This document shows positions 24,815 to 37,191 of a stretch of DNA of 64,000 bases, in pieces. The DNA is from Gonatopus flavifemur (lineage: Eukaryota > Arthropoda > Insecta > Hymenoptera > Dryinidae): contig JAFFJZ010000010.1 of the NCBI GenBank assembly GCA_018340375.1, forward strand, positions 5,766,001 to 5,830,000, written 5' to 3'. The notes beneath the pieces are model-generated. The model saw only the letters and a program-made list of their open reading frames with translations, was not told where the DNA came from and did no database searches. A program made the translations under genes and the position numbers. How positions within the stretch are numbered: position 1 is the first letter of the stretch; every line of letters begins with the position of its first letter.

Positions 24815-24943
24815 ATGAAGATACTTCTTGCGGTGTGTATTGAACGTAAGAAAAATTTTGTACTTAACCTGGATATGGTTTCTCATGAACTCGTTCTTGG
24901 ACCCAAGATCTCCACATCGGTACTTTGCAGTCCAGAGAAATGA
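24815..24943 (+). CDS. Tiny ORF or first exon, MKILLAVCIE start
   Basis: A 42-codon ORF begins 50 bases after the candidate initiator. Its first residues (MKILLAVCIE) look like the start of an insect secreted protein. A good donor (GTAAGA) follows at 24846, immediately after the tenth codon plus one base. The arrangement could therefore be a short first coding exon, with the rest of the gene further on. I could not identify a matching second exon. Read straight through, the ORF continues as a short, mostly polar peptide ending in PEK. The family is unknown. Confidence 0.25.
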   Translation: MKILLAVCIERKKNFVLNLDMVSHELVLGPKISTSVLCSPEK

Positions 24944-25332
24944 AAACAAGGAGGATTCTTATCTTCGTTCCGTTGTTGAAATATTTTTTTCACCAAATTC
25001 GAGCATAAATTCATTACTATATTAGGTGTGTACAGTTTCTTCACGTTTCACTGTGAAAACGTAAACGTGTCCGAATGGAGAGTGATATGATCTGATATGT
25101 GTATCTGCGGACATCGTATGAAAAATCTGCGATTCGTCTATACGGAGTGTTTATAAACAACGAAATCCCGTTAATTTGAACTATAGACATACTCCAAGGA
25201 GATGAAGTTCACTAATCCACCTACGTATCTATTACCGGTGATGAGAGGAATCTTGTTTTTTTGAGAGAGATTTCAATTGCTGAGTTCCATTAGTAACCCA
25301 CAAAGCATTCTAAAACAGTTCGAGAAGTTTCA

Positions 25333-25350
25333 TGTACTTGGCGTCGAGAT
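25333..25350 (-). promoter_or_regulatory. 18-bp word copy C
   Basis: On the minus strand it reads ATCTCGACGCCAAGTACA with the exact core. Confidence 0.7.
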
Positions 25351-26050
25351 CCTACCTAGAATCAACGATTGAATTTCAATTGAGAAATCGTAAGGAACGA
25401 TCTTTGACAAAATTTATAAGAACTCCCGTTATCTTCCATTGTTCGATATTATTTTTTTCATCACGATCGACGGTATCCCAAACAAGAGAACGTGCTCACA
25501 ATGTGACAACTCAATTTCATCTACTTCGCAAACGGAGGGACTCTGACAAACTGTTTCTACGAAAAGTGATTTTTAACCAATAGTTCTAGATATCTTTTCC
25601 ATCTCTTGGGACAAGGAATCCAGCAGATCTCGAGGTTTCGGATTATTTTTGAAAGTAGCTCACGTATTATTCTTTTTAGCGAGTGACAGGGTGACGGAGA
25701 GACCGATACAGTTGGAATAGAATATGTTCTTCGTGTTACGTGTTACGTGTCGGATGAAGATGAGGAGGAATGAAAATATGGGAGAAACAAAAGGCTCTTT
25801 CAATGCAGAAACGATTCTAAACGAGGAGAAGAGGTCACCTTATCTACGAAATCGTGCTTTCACGTCCCGCAATCTCGCGTAAAAATCTCTTATTCTTATT
25901 CGTGGAGCAACAGGTGCGCTACCTGTGTTCGTCAATGTGTTTGTGGCTTTGAATCGATATATGTGTGTACAAAACGATACCTCACCTCGGCTTAGAGGGT
26001 CCCGGGCTCGCTATCTGATTCCTAATAACTCTGCAAACTCTGGGCGCAGT

Positions 26051-26080
26051 TGCAGTCGTAGGCGCGCGCCTACCGCTGCA
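26051..26080. promoter_or_regulatory. GC-rich 30-bp palindrome
   Basis: GTAGGCGCGCGCCTAC (26058-26073) is a perfect 16-base palindrome. With its flanks TGCAG and CTGCA it extends to 30 bases with two mismatched pairs. It stands in the most GC-rich patch of an otherwise AT-rich island. It could be a site for a dimeric protein. Confidence 0.4.
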
Positions 26081-26813
26081 GTTCACGTTAACGCGCAAGC
26101 GCAAGGGACAAGATTTATTCGGCAACCGCTGTCGAGTATCACTGATGGAATGAACTAACGGAAAGTATACAACAAGAGATTTCAGATATATACATACACG
26201 CGAACACATAATATACCTTGGGCAAATTTTTTTTTAGATCTTGGAATCTGTACGTCGTCTCGCGCATATCGTGGTTCCCAGTTACCTACGGTCAAACCAC
26301 GTCATTGTATTCATGCGCATGTACTTTTTCACTTGCTATAATGGTCAAGATTCATTCACTCTACGTTCAATATTTTATAATGAGCGGCATCTCGTTCAGC
26401 ATCTTTGGATTTAGCGATGAAAAATAATTCACCCTCGAGCAGAATGAATGTATAAGGTGAAAATAGGATATTACCTGAAAAGAATCGATGAGAAATATCC
26501 ACACGCTTATTCGATAAAAGTTTGAAGTTCAAGAACTATTCCTCCGAAATTCCGATATAATAAAAAAGCATTCGCTGAAAAATCACACGATTAATTGGCA
26601 AATAAATATCGAGACTTTCAACTCATTGAAAATCTTGTGAAATTAAAGGAGCGGGTGGATAAAAATATTCATGATCAATATAAATCACATCAAAATATTA
26701 TTATAGATTACGATTTCGTAATGTTGATTCGTATTTTCTGCATAAGATGGAAATAAATTCCTCGTCCGCATAAATTCGATTTCGATCAAGAAGACGAAGA
26801 GGAAGGATGAGAC

Positions 26814-26838
26814 GAAGAAGAAGAAGAAGAAGAAGAAG
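26814..26838. repeat. (GAA)n microsatellite
   Basis: Eight uninterrupted AAG/GAA units, preceded by further imperfect GAA-rich sequence. Confidence 0.9.
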
Positions 26839-28599
26839 TCGTGTAATTTCTTTTCTAAATGTCCATCGGTATGATGCAAGGATTTCATTCATAACCTTTC
26901 CACCCCAGAATATCGTTCTCCGTACCAATCAATTTGAGAAATGATTCAAATCAACGGTGATGAAGAGATGGGATATGGAATAATATTTCATTCCTCCGAC
27001 GTATTCTGGAGATGATTTTTTTCCTTGTATTTGCATTGCAGATTATACGCGGCACACACGTACTATAATTGATTATTCGATTTCAACTTGACAAATATTA
27101 CCAATACTTCGCTCGAAAAGAATTTTGTGAAACGAATTTTGAAATTCAGTGAGAGATTTATTTATTTGAATGAACGAGAGGATACTCCTTGCTCAATTAT
27201 AAAATATGGATAAACAGATCGTTAGATGAATCGAGTGCATTACAGAATCAGGAAGATTGCGACAAGCGTTTCCCTGGTCTCGTTTCCGTCCTTTGGTATC
27301 ATGTCGGTGCAACATTGTGACGGCAGCGGTAGCAGGAACACCAGCAACAACACGGATCAATGCGAACGAGTTGCACGGTTCCACTAACCGCTTGGCACGC
27401 GATCATAGCGTATAGGGGATAGTGTAACTCTGTCGGTCTTCTCACATTGGCAATCGATTGGCAGCGGTGGCGGTAGGGGCTATTACGACAGTGGTACTAT
27501 TTGCTGCATGGTAATGTCAGTAATCGGCCTGCATGCCGGTGTTTCGTGGAATCTGAGTAAAACTTCCAAGAACTTCAGCCAAAGAGAAGACGGACTACTA
27601 AGGTCTGATAAGCATTGGCGTGCGAAGAAGAGATTTTCACAGCGTTTATAGGAAATTCATCGATCTCGAATGGATGATACTTATTAGAATGATAATAGTA
27701 TCTTAAGCATACGTACAGCGTTCTCAGTGGCCATAACAGAGTAAATTACATTTCGAAATCTTGAACTCCGTGCTGTTCGACTCGACTCGTTCATTGTTAG
27801 CGAACAACCTTACGTCTCCATACTGTGGGAGCACGTTTCGAACATAATGTAGTCAACAAAGCGGGTCAACATTGGAACTGAAACTATTGGTTTCAACCAA
27901 TAATTTCTTTGCTCTTTGCTACATTGCATTATTGCGAGGAATAATCATACATTTGTCCGAAGTATTCAGCATTGGCATACTTGCAGGTTGTTTTCGAGGG
28001 CGAATATCTCGCAAATGATGAATGTATGGAGTTGAAATACACAAATCACACTCGGAGACAGAGTTCTCAGGTTTTTATGAGTCGTGGAATAATATAGCAA
28101 CTTACAAGACTGCTGTGGTAGGAAATGTTATAAGACTTTCGATGGGATTCCATAATAATGCGCAGTCAAGTGATGATGATTGTTCGAGATAATGATATAC
28201 GGAGATGAATAACGTTCCATCTATCAAAACTGAAAAATTCTGAGGAATTGAAATATTACACTATTCAACGAGTCAAGGAGTTCTGGTCATCCCTCTGACA
28301 GAAGAGCAGGAGAAATTCAATTTCCCAACAATTCAATAATTCGTAACTGAGAGAACATTCAGGATGTGAAGAAATGTATTTGATTTCCGGCAGACTTGAA
28401 TTTGATATTTCCACCCTTGGGAACGTGCGGTCTTTGTGAGGACTTTTTCAACATCGTATGATAATGAGAGATGTGGAGTTGTGGTGATGAGAAATGCGTT
28501 AGTTTGATCGTGAAACAATCAAAAGTTGCGTGTGCTCTTAACAGGAATATTCTTGGATTCAGTTCTATTTGGGTTTTGATACGAGTAAGGGACATAAGC

Positions 28600-29130
28600 T
28601 TGATTGGACAATTGTATAATCCCGACTTGAAATGATCATCGGGTTAACCTGACATGTAAAGAGGACCTAACAAGGTCATCCGGAATAAGCTATGCCTGCT
28701 AAAATCCTAAACAGGATTATATGTGGATGCCCCAAGTAGAGATAAGCTCATTTGATCCTAACTACCCAATCAGAAGAGTTCGGATGATGCCAATGTTGAC
28801 AACAGGTGCAGTACAGTGCCAGTATTGGGTCTTCAACACTTGGCCAACACATACAGGATCAGTATTGGATACATAGAAATACAGTATTTTGCCTGTATTG
28901 ATAAATCAATACTGAGAGCTTAATTCCGGCCAGGCAGTACATAGTATTAGTACTCAATTCCCAGTACAGAAGAGGGTTATCATCCCAGACAGTAGTGCAG
29001 TACTGCGCCTGTTGTGAATTTCTGTTTGGGTAGGATTCCCTTAAATTATCCTACAAAGTTGGAATAGGTTTCCCTCGCTGTGATCTCATCAGGACTTTAG
29101 TAGGTCATCCTGAGATTATGAACATATTAT
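28600..29130. repeat. Repeat block with CAGTACTG/GCCAGTATTG words
   Basis: The words GCAGTAC, CCAGTATTGG and CAGTATT recur on both strands between about 28790 and 29010. They are bordered by phrases such as CTCATCAGGAC (near 29087) that return at about 31498. The block may be the left part of an older repeat whose right part lies after the mariner relic (31260-31625). It is non-coding. Confidence 0.4.
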
Positions 29131-29868
29131 ATATTTCGATAAATTATAGTTCAATAAAGTGAATACAAAAATGCCTTGATTTTAGATTATATACTCTGTG
29201 ATCAAATGAATTTTTTTTCAAATTAACAAAACATTTGTAAACAAGAGCATATTTCAAGTTTAATATCCCACTTAAAAAGTCCATAGTCCATGACACATAG
29301 ATGGCGTGATTAGAATTTCTTCGATATGATTTTCATTTAGTACTAACCTTCAAACGATACGTGTGTAATTTAGACAGCATGTTGACTATTGATTGCTTTT
29401 TGATGGAACAAATACAGTGGAAACCAAACAATGACTTGATAAACATTATCCGAACTCTGCTCCACCGAGACAAATGATAGAGAAGTGTATTGCTGAATTT
29501 AAACGTGGTCGTACCAGCACCAACGATGCAGAGCGCAGTGGACGCCCGAATGAGATTGTTATTTCAAAAAACATGACAATGGATGAACCATGGCTTCACC
29601 ATTACACACGAGGATCCGAAAGACAGTCAGCTGAAGGGACAGCAGTCGACGAATCGAATTCTAAGCGAGCAAAGACGCAACAGTCGGCCGAAAAGGCGAT
29701 GGCGTTCGTATTTTGGGATGCGAAGGGAATAATATCCATCGACTATCTTCAAAAAAGAACCACCATCAACAGTGACTATTACTGTGCACTTCTGGATCGA
29801 TTGAAGACTGAAATCGCAAAGAAGCAGCCACATTTGCGACAGAAAAGAGTGTTGTTTCACCAAGGCAA

Positions 29869-30960
29869 CACTGTGAAAAAAACTGGAAATTTACTGTGCA
29901 CCTGGACTGGAAATTTCCAGTGTTAGTACTGGAATATGGATATTCCAGTACATGTATATAGATTTTGTCGGTACGGTACTGAAAATTTACCAAGCATAAC
30001 TGAAAATTCAGTCCTTGTACTAGAATTTTTAAGTTTGAGATTGTTTACTGAAATTTTGCCATGATTTCGCGAAAATTTTACTGGCTCATAATACAATTTT
30101 ACAGTTCTTGTGCATCAGGAAAAGTATCCCCTCAATAAGGACTTGGAAAGAATTTGGAATTTAGAGGAAAAAACCTAATCGTTGATATACTGGAATTATA
30201 CAGGTGTTGAACTGCAATTTTCAGGTTGTGTGATGGAATCTTCCTGTTAGCATTAGTTGCAATTAAATTAAACAGGTTTTGAACTGCGATTTTCAGGTCG
30301 TGTGATGAAATTTTCCAGTTGCTATGCAACAGAATTTTTCAGTTATGTTGGAATTGAATCACTGTTGCATTGAAATCTTCCACTTCTATTGGACTTCGTC
30401 ATTTCTGACAGGAAAAATTCCAAGTCTTTATATTAAATATTTCCTGATTGAGATTTTGAATGATAACTCTAATTGTAGCAAACAAGATTGATATATGAGG
30501 TTTTTCAAAGACTTATCCCTTTGTGTATTCTAAATATGAAGTAACCCAAGCTGGCCTTCCAGCATGTCGCGCATGTAGCTCCTCATTTAGGTCTAGGGTT
30601 TCAGTTGGTAGGCAGGTAGGAAAGTGTAGGTTCAAATCCCGTGAGGTAGATATGACTTCCTGTCCATCCATATGAATGATCAAGTTTCTCAATCATCTTG
30701 AAACACAAGAACCGTGCAAAATCACTTCGGGTGAACAATTTTTTTTTAATCTTCATTTATATTTTCAGCATTAATTTTCCAATACATGTCCTGGAAAAGT
30801 CCAGTTCGTGTCCTGAAAATTTCCAGTTTTGATGCCGAAATTCCATAACATTTGTACTGAATTTTTGCAGTACAAATGAGCTAAAATTTTCCGGTATATG
30901 TACAGGTCAATTGCTTCCAGTACATGTACTGGAATTTTCCGATAAAATTCTTCCACAGTG
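29869..30960. mobile_element. 1.09-kb insertion inside the mariner relic
   Basis: The boundaries follow from the interrupted transposase frame. The ends are CACTGTG and CACAGTG, and AA is duplicated outside (29867-29868 and 30961-30962). The inside is filled with degenerate palindromic words of the type ACTGGAAATTTTCCAGT, and includes a tRNA-like segment at 30555-30660. There is no coding capacity. CACTG ends with a 2-bp duplication place it with the other CACTG elements of the window. Confidence 0.75.
30555..30660 (+). repeat. tRNA-derived (SINE-like) relic 1
   Basis: TAGCTC, then CAGTTGGTAGGC, then GGTTCAAATCCC occur in the order of tRNA promoter boxes A and B. About 20 bases are inserted in box A and there is no proper tRNA fold. 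A similar arrangement is at 31690-31790. It is likely a relic of a tRNA-derived SINE carried within the insertion at 29869-30960. Confidence 0.45.
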
Positions 30961-31689
30961 AATGCACCGTGTCACAAATCGATTGAAACGATGTAAAAAT
31001 TGGATGAATTGGGCTTCGAATTGCTTACCCACCCACCGTATTCTCCAGATTTAGCCCCCAGCGACTTTTTCCCTGTTCTCAGATCTCAAGAGAATCCTTA
31101 AGTAATTGCTGGAAAGAAATTCAAGTCCAACGATGAAGTAATCGCTGAAACTGAGGCCTACTAGCATATGAAGAGAAATCGTACTATAAAAGTCGTATCG
31201 AAAAGTTGGAAAATCGCCCTCGAAGGCAACTATGTTGAATAATAAAATCGAGTTTTGTCAAACTTTTGTTCCTTTCTCACTTATCCTACGGACATATCGA
31301 ATGACCTGGTGAGGATTAAGTTAGATTCTTTTACGCCAAATATAACATTTTTGGGTTGCGGATTTTCTGTTCACATCCTAATTTCGAGTTATTCTGGCGG
31401 TTTTGGTATGGGATTCCTCATCCTAATTGGTCTCCCCTGATCAGACCTCTATAATAGTGATTCGTGAGATGATTTGTCAGATTCTGACGAAGTTGCCTCA
31501 TCAGGACCTGGGATGGATCAAGGTTTACTTGATCTAGTCCATGGGGTGAATTTCTAGTCGGGATAGGATAAAAACCCGGAAATTCATATAATAATGAAGT
31601 TCTGAGCCAAAGTTGGAGGGATCATCCGATATGTCAAGTAATCAGCAAGTACATATTCATATATTCTCTCAAGTTGGAAGTTCATCATC

Positions 31690-31790
31690 TCGCGATCCAG
31701 CTCATCGGTTAGGATTCAGGTTTTAGATGAGAGTGTAGGTACAGGCATAGGTTTCAAACCCTGTTAGGTAGGATACAGTTTTTGCTATGA
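31690..31790 (+). repeat. tRNA-derived (SINE-like) relic 2
   Basis: CAGCTCATCGGTTAGG, then GAGTGTAGG, then ATAGGTTTCAAACCCTGTTAGG mirrors the layout of the relic at 30555-30660, including the bases after box B (TGTTAGGTAGGATA against CGTGAGGTAGATA). It is more degraded. The following bases also drift apart. Confidence 0.4.
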
Positions 31791-31949
31791 TTATCTTGAT
31801 TAGTTCTTTGAAATTTTTCGTCTCTTCCAATAAATTTCCCTCCACCCAATGATACTATTTGAGCACTGGCCAGGTTGAAATGCCAGTACCGCGCCTGGTG
31901 CTGTATTGACAAACCCATTATTTCTCGTAATGATCCAGAGTTCCACCAT

Positions 31950-32208
31950 GGCAGGCTTGCGTCAAATATTGGTACCGACGTAGGGGTAAATGTTATACAG
32001 GCTCTCATGTAAAATGATGTTATAATTTTAACTTCTTGGCAGTACCGTCAAAACAACTGGTTCCGTATTGTAAGTTGCGAGTTTGCATGGATTGTAAATT
32101 CTGGGAACAGTGCTCAGCCAGGGCAGGCTCACATCAACTATTGGTACCAACATGGTTAAATGATGTTATCATTTCGATTCCTTTGCCAGTACCGTCAGTT
32201 CAACCAGC
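31950..32208 (+). repeat. Two diverged direct repeat units
   Basis: GGCAGGCTTGCGTCAAATATTGG, then CAGTACCGTCAAAACAAC in unit 1 (about 31950-32060) matches GGCAGGCTCACATCAACTATTGG, then CAGTACCGTCAGTTCAAC in unit 2 (about 32122-32208). Both have GATGTTAT-type words in between. A single related word (GGCAGGCTTGGCTCAGTAC) occurs near 13582. The unit type is unassigned. Confidence 0.5.
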
Positions 32209-32396
32209 CTCTCAATGGCCGCTCTAGATTTGCCAACAATGACAACTCTGGCAACAGTACTCATGGTTGAGTTTTTGATCCATATGCGACAAGAATATTT
32301 CATATACCAACCAAAATCATATGGATCATGAAGAGATTATACATGCAATCACATAAATGTCATATATGGTCCATAAATCATTCATTCTCACCAGAG

Positions 32397-33045
32397 TATA
32401 TAAAAAGAAGCTGATTCGAATTCTCCCTAATTTGCGCATTGTACTCACGTAGGCTCATTAAGAAGTGTCAATTAACATTCACACCTCGCGTATTGGACTC
32501 ATCCGGAGATCAGATGCACATCAGCAACAATTTAAACAACTTTCCTCGACAAATGGGCATAGAATCTTCATAATTCCGCATAAGTTTGAAATTTCTGGTT
32601 TTCAAGCACGAATTGAGGATCGACGAGGATTTCTTCACCCGTTTCCAAACGCTGTATTACTTCCTGAAGAATTGTTTCCTTGAAAAACCTTTCATCGCAT
32701 GCGTCATTCTTTATGCATAACAATCAGATTTCTTTTTGCGGAAAAAATATCTCTTGCGGTAAAAAGATCTTTCTTGAAAGTACGAATAGCTGTAAATTCA
32801 TTCTAAGATAGGTCATTTGAACTCTCTTACGTTATTACATTTCGCTGAAATACCACAATCGATGCAACTTGTAATGCCAATTACTTTCCCATGTATGATT
32901 TCATTGGAAACGTATTTAATATTCAGAGCGTGTCAAAGATGTTGGTGTTTCGGGTATATGATATCTTTCAGCGCAACATATATGTATATATACGTTTTCT
33001 CTCTCAATGGACATCCAAATCTTTCGTCATCTAAATAAAGTTCTT
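32397..33045 (+). other. Possible short transcription unit
   Basis: A good TATA-like TATATAAA at 32397-32404 and an AATAAA at 33034-33039 bracket about 640 bases. A 72-codon ORF with a GTG start (32465-32683) lies inside, but its product is unknown and GTG is not a usual start in animals. The pairing of the two signals may be chance in AT-rich DNA. Confidence 0.15.
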
Positions 33046-36000
33046 TTTATTCAAAAACAATAATATCAAAGGTATATTCCATTCTCAGAGATGACGAAAT
33101 AAACTCATCTCGGCGGTACGGAATCACCTATATAGTTATTGACTTATAACGAGCGCATTTCTTTCATTTCAGTACACATATCGTAAATTCCATCCCCCTT
33201 TACCTCAGCAAATTACATTTTAAGCGCATCAATTTCAATTAACATTAAGACGAGAGCACCTAATGATACCGATGTCTTTGCGGTACGCAAGTGCCCATCA
33301 AGACCACCTGTCATTATTACTAGAAAATATACGTTAGTTTTTGCATCGATATTCTCTTGTGGAAATACAAGTGAGAGCTTATACAATAACTCACCAAGTT
33401 GTCTACGGACACGATAGACGAGAGGATCCAGTAAAATGCAGAGGCTACCAGTTCCACCTCGATATGAAATCTGTTTCACACGATACGTCCGACCTGTGGG
33501 GCTGCTCCATTTACAAGAATATCTCAAGAACGTATCCATAAGCTTGCCCGTATTACCCGTAGAAATTGGTTCTAGCGAACTCAGGGGTCATGAAAAGAAA
33601 AGATGATCCAACCGTGGTGTGTAGATCGCGTGCTGGACCGACTACTCATCCACACTGCCGTATTAAACATAAGTGCCACTTATAACCCGTGCCCGATACT
33701 TGCAGGCCGCGAGCGTCTTTTCTTCTTCTTCATCTTCTTCTTCGTTTACTCATCGGACTCTTCTTGGTCTCAGATTAGCTGCTGCTGATCCTTCTCGTTC
33801 CGCTGCCGTCATCTTTTAGCCTTTCGCTTGCTTACACTCGCGTTAAAGCACGAGAAAGATTCATGAGAAAGAAGATGCCACAATGCTGTTTGTAAAAGTG
33901 CGTACCCTTCGGACGTTTCGACCTGAGTGAACTAAGTAAGATTCATTTTCTGTGAAATAGACACGGGAGTACCGAAGGCACGCGAGAATGCAATCGGTGC
34001 AATGGTGACTTATACTCGGTGTCTTGAAATTTATCTTGGGGGTTTTGGAATAGCCGCATTTTCAGCAAAAACTTGGAAACATGGATTCAAATGTGATTTG
34101 ATGAAACACCGTCGTGTTATTCTTTTGAACGTTACGTTTACGGAAACCTATAATCAAAGTTACGAGCACTCCGATACCTTTCAATAAAAAGTAACATAGC
34201 GTGTGATTATCCTTTTCTTCGGTACTTTGTGTAATCCAAGAATGAAAGTAAAACTCAGCAGGGTCGTGATTTTTGACGTTTTTAATCGTAAATCAATCTA
34301 AAATTCACCCTAAATTGATTCAAGTGGGGAGTGTTCCTTCTCTTGGAGGATCGTAAAATTCAGATCTCAAATGATATACTCGATCCACGTCCGTGAGGAA
34401 TATCATTTTATATGTATTTTGACTACTGCATATGATAGCAAGGGTATATTATTAGAGAGTCTACTCTCACAACAACGTATCCAGAGCACGTCCAGACCAC
34501 GCAGAACTTATTGTAATGTAACCACGGTCGTCGAGGCATTCCGATATTTCCCTTCGTTTAATGCGAACGTTATGTTGCGGACGAGAAGAGACTATGGCAA
34601 AAGGTGGGAAGAAAAATGGATGAATCTCGTGTTGTTCCACGATAGTCACTGGTATTATTTTGATGAATTCGTATGAAGTATTTATTCGTCAAATGGTACT
34701 AAGAATACTGAATAGCGCTTTGGTATAAATCCCAGTGGGAAAATAAGAGGTTTTATGGTCTCTCGTGAACGTGGTGTACAATAATATGAATCCTGTGACC
34801 AACTTGATTCAATTTCAGTCTCTTTTCCTTGAACTTTCGAGCGAATCTCATTGGATTCTGAACATGACTTTTTATCACTATATCTAATTTGAAAAGAACA
34901 ACAAGTGAAAGAGTTCCAATGACATCAATTCTTAATAATGAATTACGTGTCGGAACTGGTGATTTATGTTTCTTTATGTTTCTTTGAAAAAAATCTGATT
35001 AGAGCTTATCCGTCTAATATCCTCACATTGCACTTCGATTGTGATTGATGTCTTCGGGTCACGCGATCTGTAATCGAACTTGTATACCCGTACAAGGATA
35101 GTCTCAGAATTCGCGCACGAGATGAAGAAGACTGAGAGAGGGAGTACTATGGAAAACATTCCTTTTTCCGTTGATAGTTCGATCCTTTAATCGATGCTAC
35201 TCATTATCGGAATAAGTATTGTCCTCATCAAAGGTTGTTCAATGTTGAGGCAATTTCTTCACGTTTGTCTTTTCAGTCCAATACATCTACCGCGTTTCTT
35301 GATCAATTAAGAATCCAAACCTTCTTCGGTATCCACTATCCCGAGTAATCTTTAAACAACATTCGAATCGATGAAACGCGCCGCTTTGTATGTAAATTAC
35401 TCAACTCCGCCATTTGACATATCAATTATTCTAAATTCAAATAGTAGGGGATAACCCTGATTCTCTTCTTCTAGGTAGATTTCAAATCCGATTTCATTGA
35501 AACATCTCGTTCTTCACGGCCGATATGAAGTTCCAAACACCGCTAATTCATATCTTTTATTCAATCATATAATTTCACTCTTCTCTCCGATACAATCTTA
35601 ATACTTGCAGAGTTTTGAAATTCAAAAGTGTTCTGTTCACGAGCTGCGCAGATATGAATGATGAGGCAAACCTATTCGAATTCTCAAAGTATAGCTATAT
35701 TCCAAGTTCCAAGCGATAATCTCGACGATCTTCTTAGGAGTCGATCGCGGCACGTCCGATCATCTTTTCTCGTCCCACTTGTCGGGCGTATAATTTACGT
35801 GCTCATATGCATAGAGGTACATACGTGATGTACACATCTCTATACCTTCGCGTACCGCTGAGCAATGTACAAAAGTGACCTGTGGAATAGATCTGTACAA
35901 TTATCTGTATTAATGTCGGCGAGTCAGCTCTAATTGCCTTGTGTAATTCTCATAATCGTAAATACACGCGTCAAAAGGTGTTGAAACCAAGCACGCCTCA

Positions 36001-36216
36001 AGGAGCACCGGCCAATAAATAAATCACGTAAAGCGCTACGCAAGATACATAATCTAATTCTGAGAGATCCGACTGTGGAGGTACCAATCGAGGCTCTCTC
36101 GTAAGGGATATGAACTCCATCTGGAAGTCTTCGAAGTCCACATCATTTTCTATCTCATCTTCTCTCCGCTTGCATTCAACCTCGCGATAAAAACACGATT
36201 ATATCCAAGTACATGA

Positions 36217-36256
36217 ATATATATATATATATATGCATATATACAGCTATATATTT
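36217..36256. repeat. (TA)n microsatellite, interrupted
   Basis: A TATATA run with a few breaks (TGCA, CAGC). Confidence 0.85.
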
Positions 36257-37070
36257 GTAATTATGTATGGTAAGCTATCATAAATGAATCTCAACATTTC
36301 AGAGTTCAAGGTGATGCCTGTACAAATGCTCACTTGTTCACGTAAGGTACTTGAAATGGCATCGAGGCGTCTTACCTACATTATATATCGACCTTCTTTT
36401 GTCCACGATGAATCGATTTCCACCGATGTGAAAGGTTCAGAAGAGTTAATAACCATACAAGTAATGTTCAGCGAGTCGTAATCAATCTAAGAATTTTTAT
36501 AAATCGAGTTGTATTTTATCACGTTACGTGCAATAATATACAATCAAGAAGGTGAGAATAATTGTACAATTATTTCTTTATTGAATTCATTTCTCGGATA
36601 TGAGTTTATCAATCTATGGTCTCATGTTTTTCAAATAAGAATATCAATCGAAGAATTCAAAGTCAAACGATTTCTTATTGATGAAGGGCAACTTGTTTGT
36701 CAGTATGAAATATATATGAGTCTATCTATATCTATCGTTGATAGAATCTGATATAATCGACTAGGGGTCTGAATTCCTATTTTCTACTTCGAAGATTCTC
36801 TCACTCGATCGACGAGATTATACTTTTGAAAACCTTCTATAATGCGGTCTTGCTATTATCAAAGTATCCACAAAAGTAATCACTCTAAAGAGAAAAGCAT
36901 AACGAATTTCAATCATTTTGATTTCAGACTGTGTATATACAGTTAGATCCAAGACCATCATCGTAGAGATATTTTAATTCTCAATGACGTTTGGAGTGAA
37001 ACGTATAGAATATATCATACCTACTTCTTTCTGAATCCTCACTCCGTGTCGTATGTTTTAATGCGATTAC

Positions 37071-37088
37071 ATCTCGACGCCAAGTACA
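37071..37088 (+). promoter_or_regulatory. 18-bp word copy D
   Basis: The sequence is ATCTCGACGCCAAGTACA with the exact core. It lies about 100 bases left of a MITE but outside it. Confidence 0.7.
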
Positions 37089-37191
37089 TCTTCTCAAATC
37101 ATTTTTGAGAAGATTCGAGCTTCAGAAGAAACGAGTGGAATTTTGCAAACACTTTCTTCATAAATTGTTTCATGAATATGAATTTAAAGTA

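Larger units (their letters stand above)
22051..28600. other. Repeat-poor island with three copies of the 18-bp word
   Basis: No inverted-repeat transposon is seen in this 6.5-kb stretch. Both strands have many short ORFs with no recognisable domain. It holds three copies of the GACGCCAAGTACA word, a TATA/initiator promoter candidate, a GC-rich palindrome and a GAA run, each listed separately. Local GC-rich patches occur at 22740-22960, 25980-26110 and 27280-27560. I read it as likely regulatory DNA. Confidence 0.4.
29365..31250 (+). pseudogene. Mariner transposase relic, deleted and split
   Basis: The N-terminal part (with MIEK-AEFKRGRTSTNDAERSG near 29474-29550) is followed directly by the catalytic MDEPWLHHYT region, so about a hundred residues in between are deleted. 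The frame then runs through INSDYYCALLDRLK to VLFHQGN, where a 1.09-kb insertion begins. After the insertion, from 30961, it resumes with NAPCHKS, HPPYSPDLAPSDFF and ends near ALEGNYVE. The first catalytic Asp (MDE) and third (PSD) survive; the second is Gly (HQGN). With the insertion removed, the second and third positions are 34 residues apart, as in mariners. Several in-frame stops occur after the insertion. It is a dead copy of the SETMAR/cecropia-like type, subfamily inferred. Confidence 0.92.
32300..37190. other. Repeat-poor island, no gene recognised
   Basis: No transposon structures are seen. ORFs up to about 108 codons lack recognisable domains. The island includes a possible short transcription unit at 32397-33045, a C/T-rich run near 33716-33750, and a (TA)n run at about 36217-36256. 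A CCAAGTACATGA word near 36205 is a partial match to the 18-bp word, too short to count as a copy. Confidence 0.35.

Noticed and set aside
36200..36215. CCAAGTACATGA, partial match to the 18-bp word
   Set aside because: Only the 3' half of the core is present, in a (TA)n-rich context; counted as chance.
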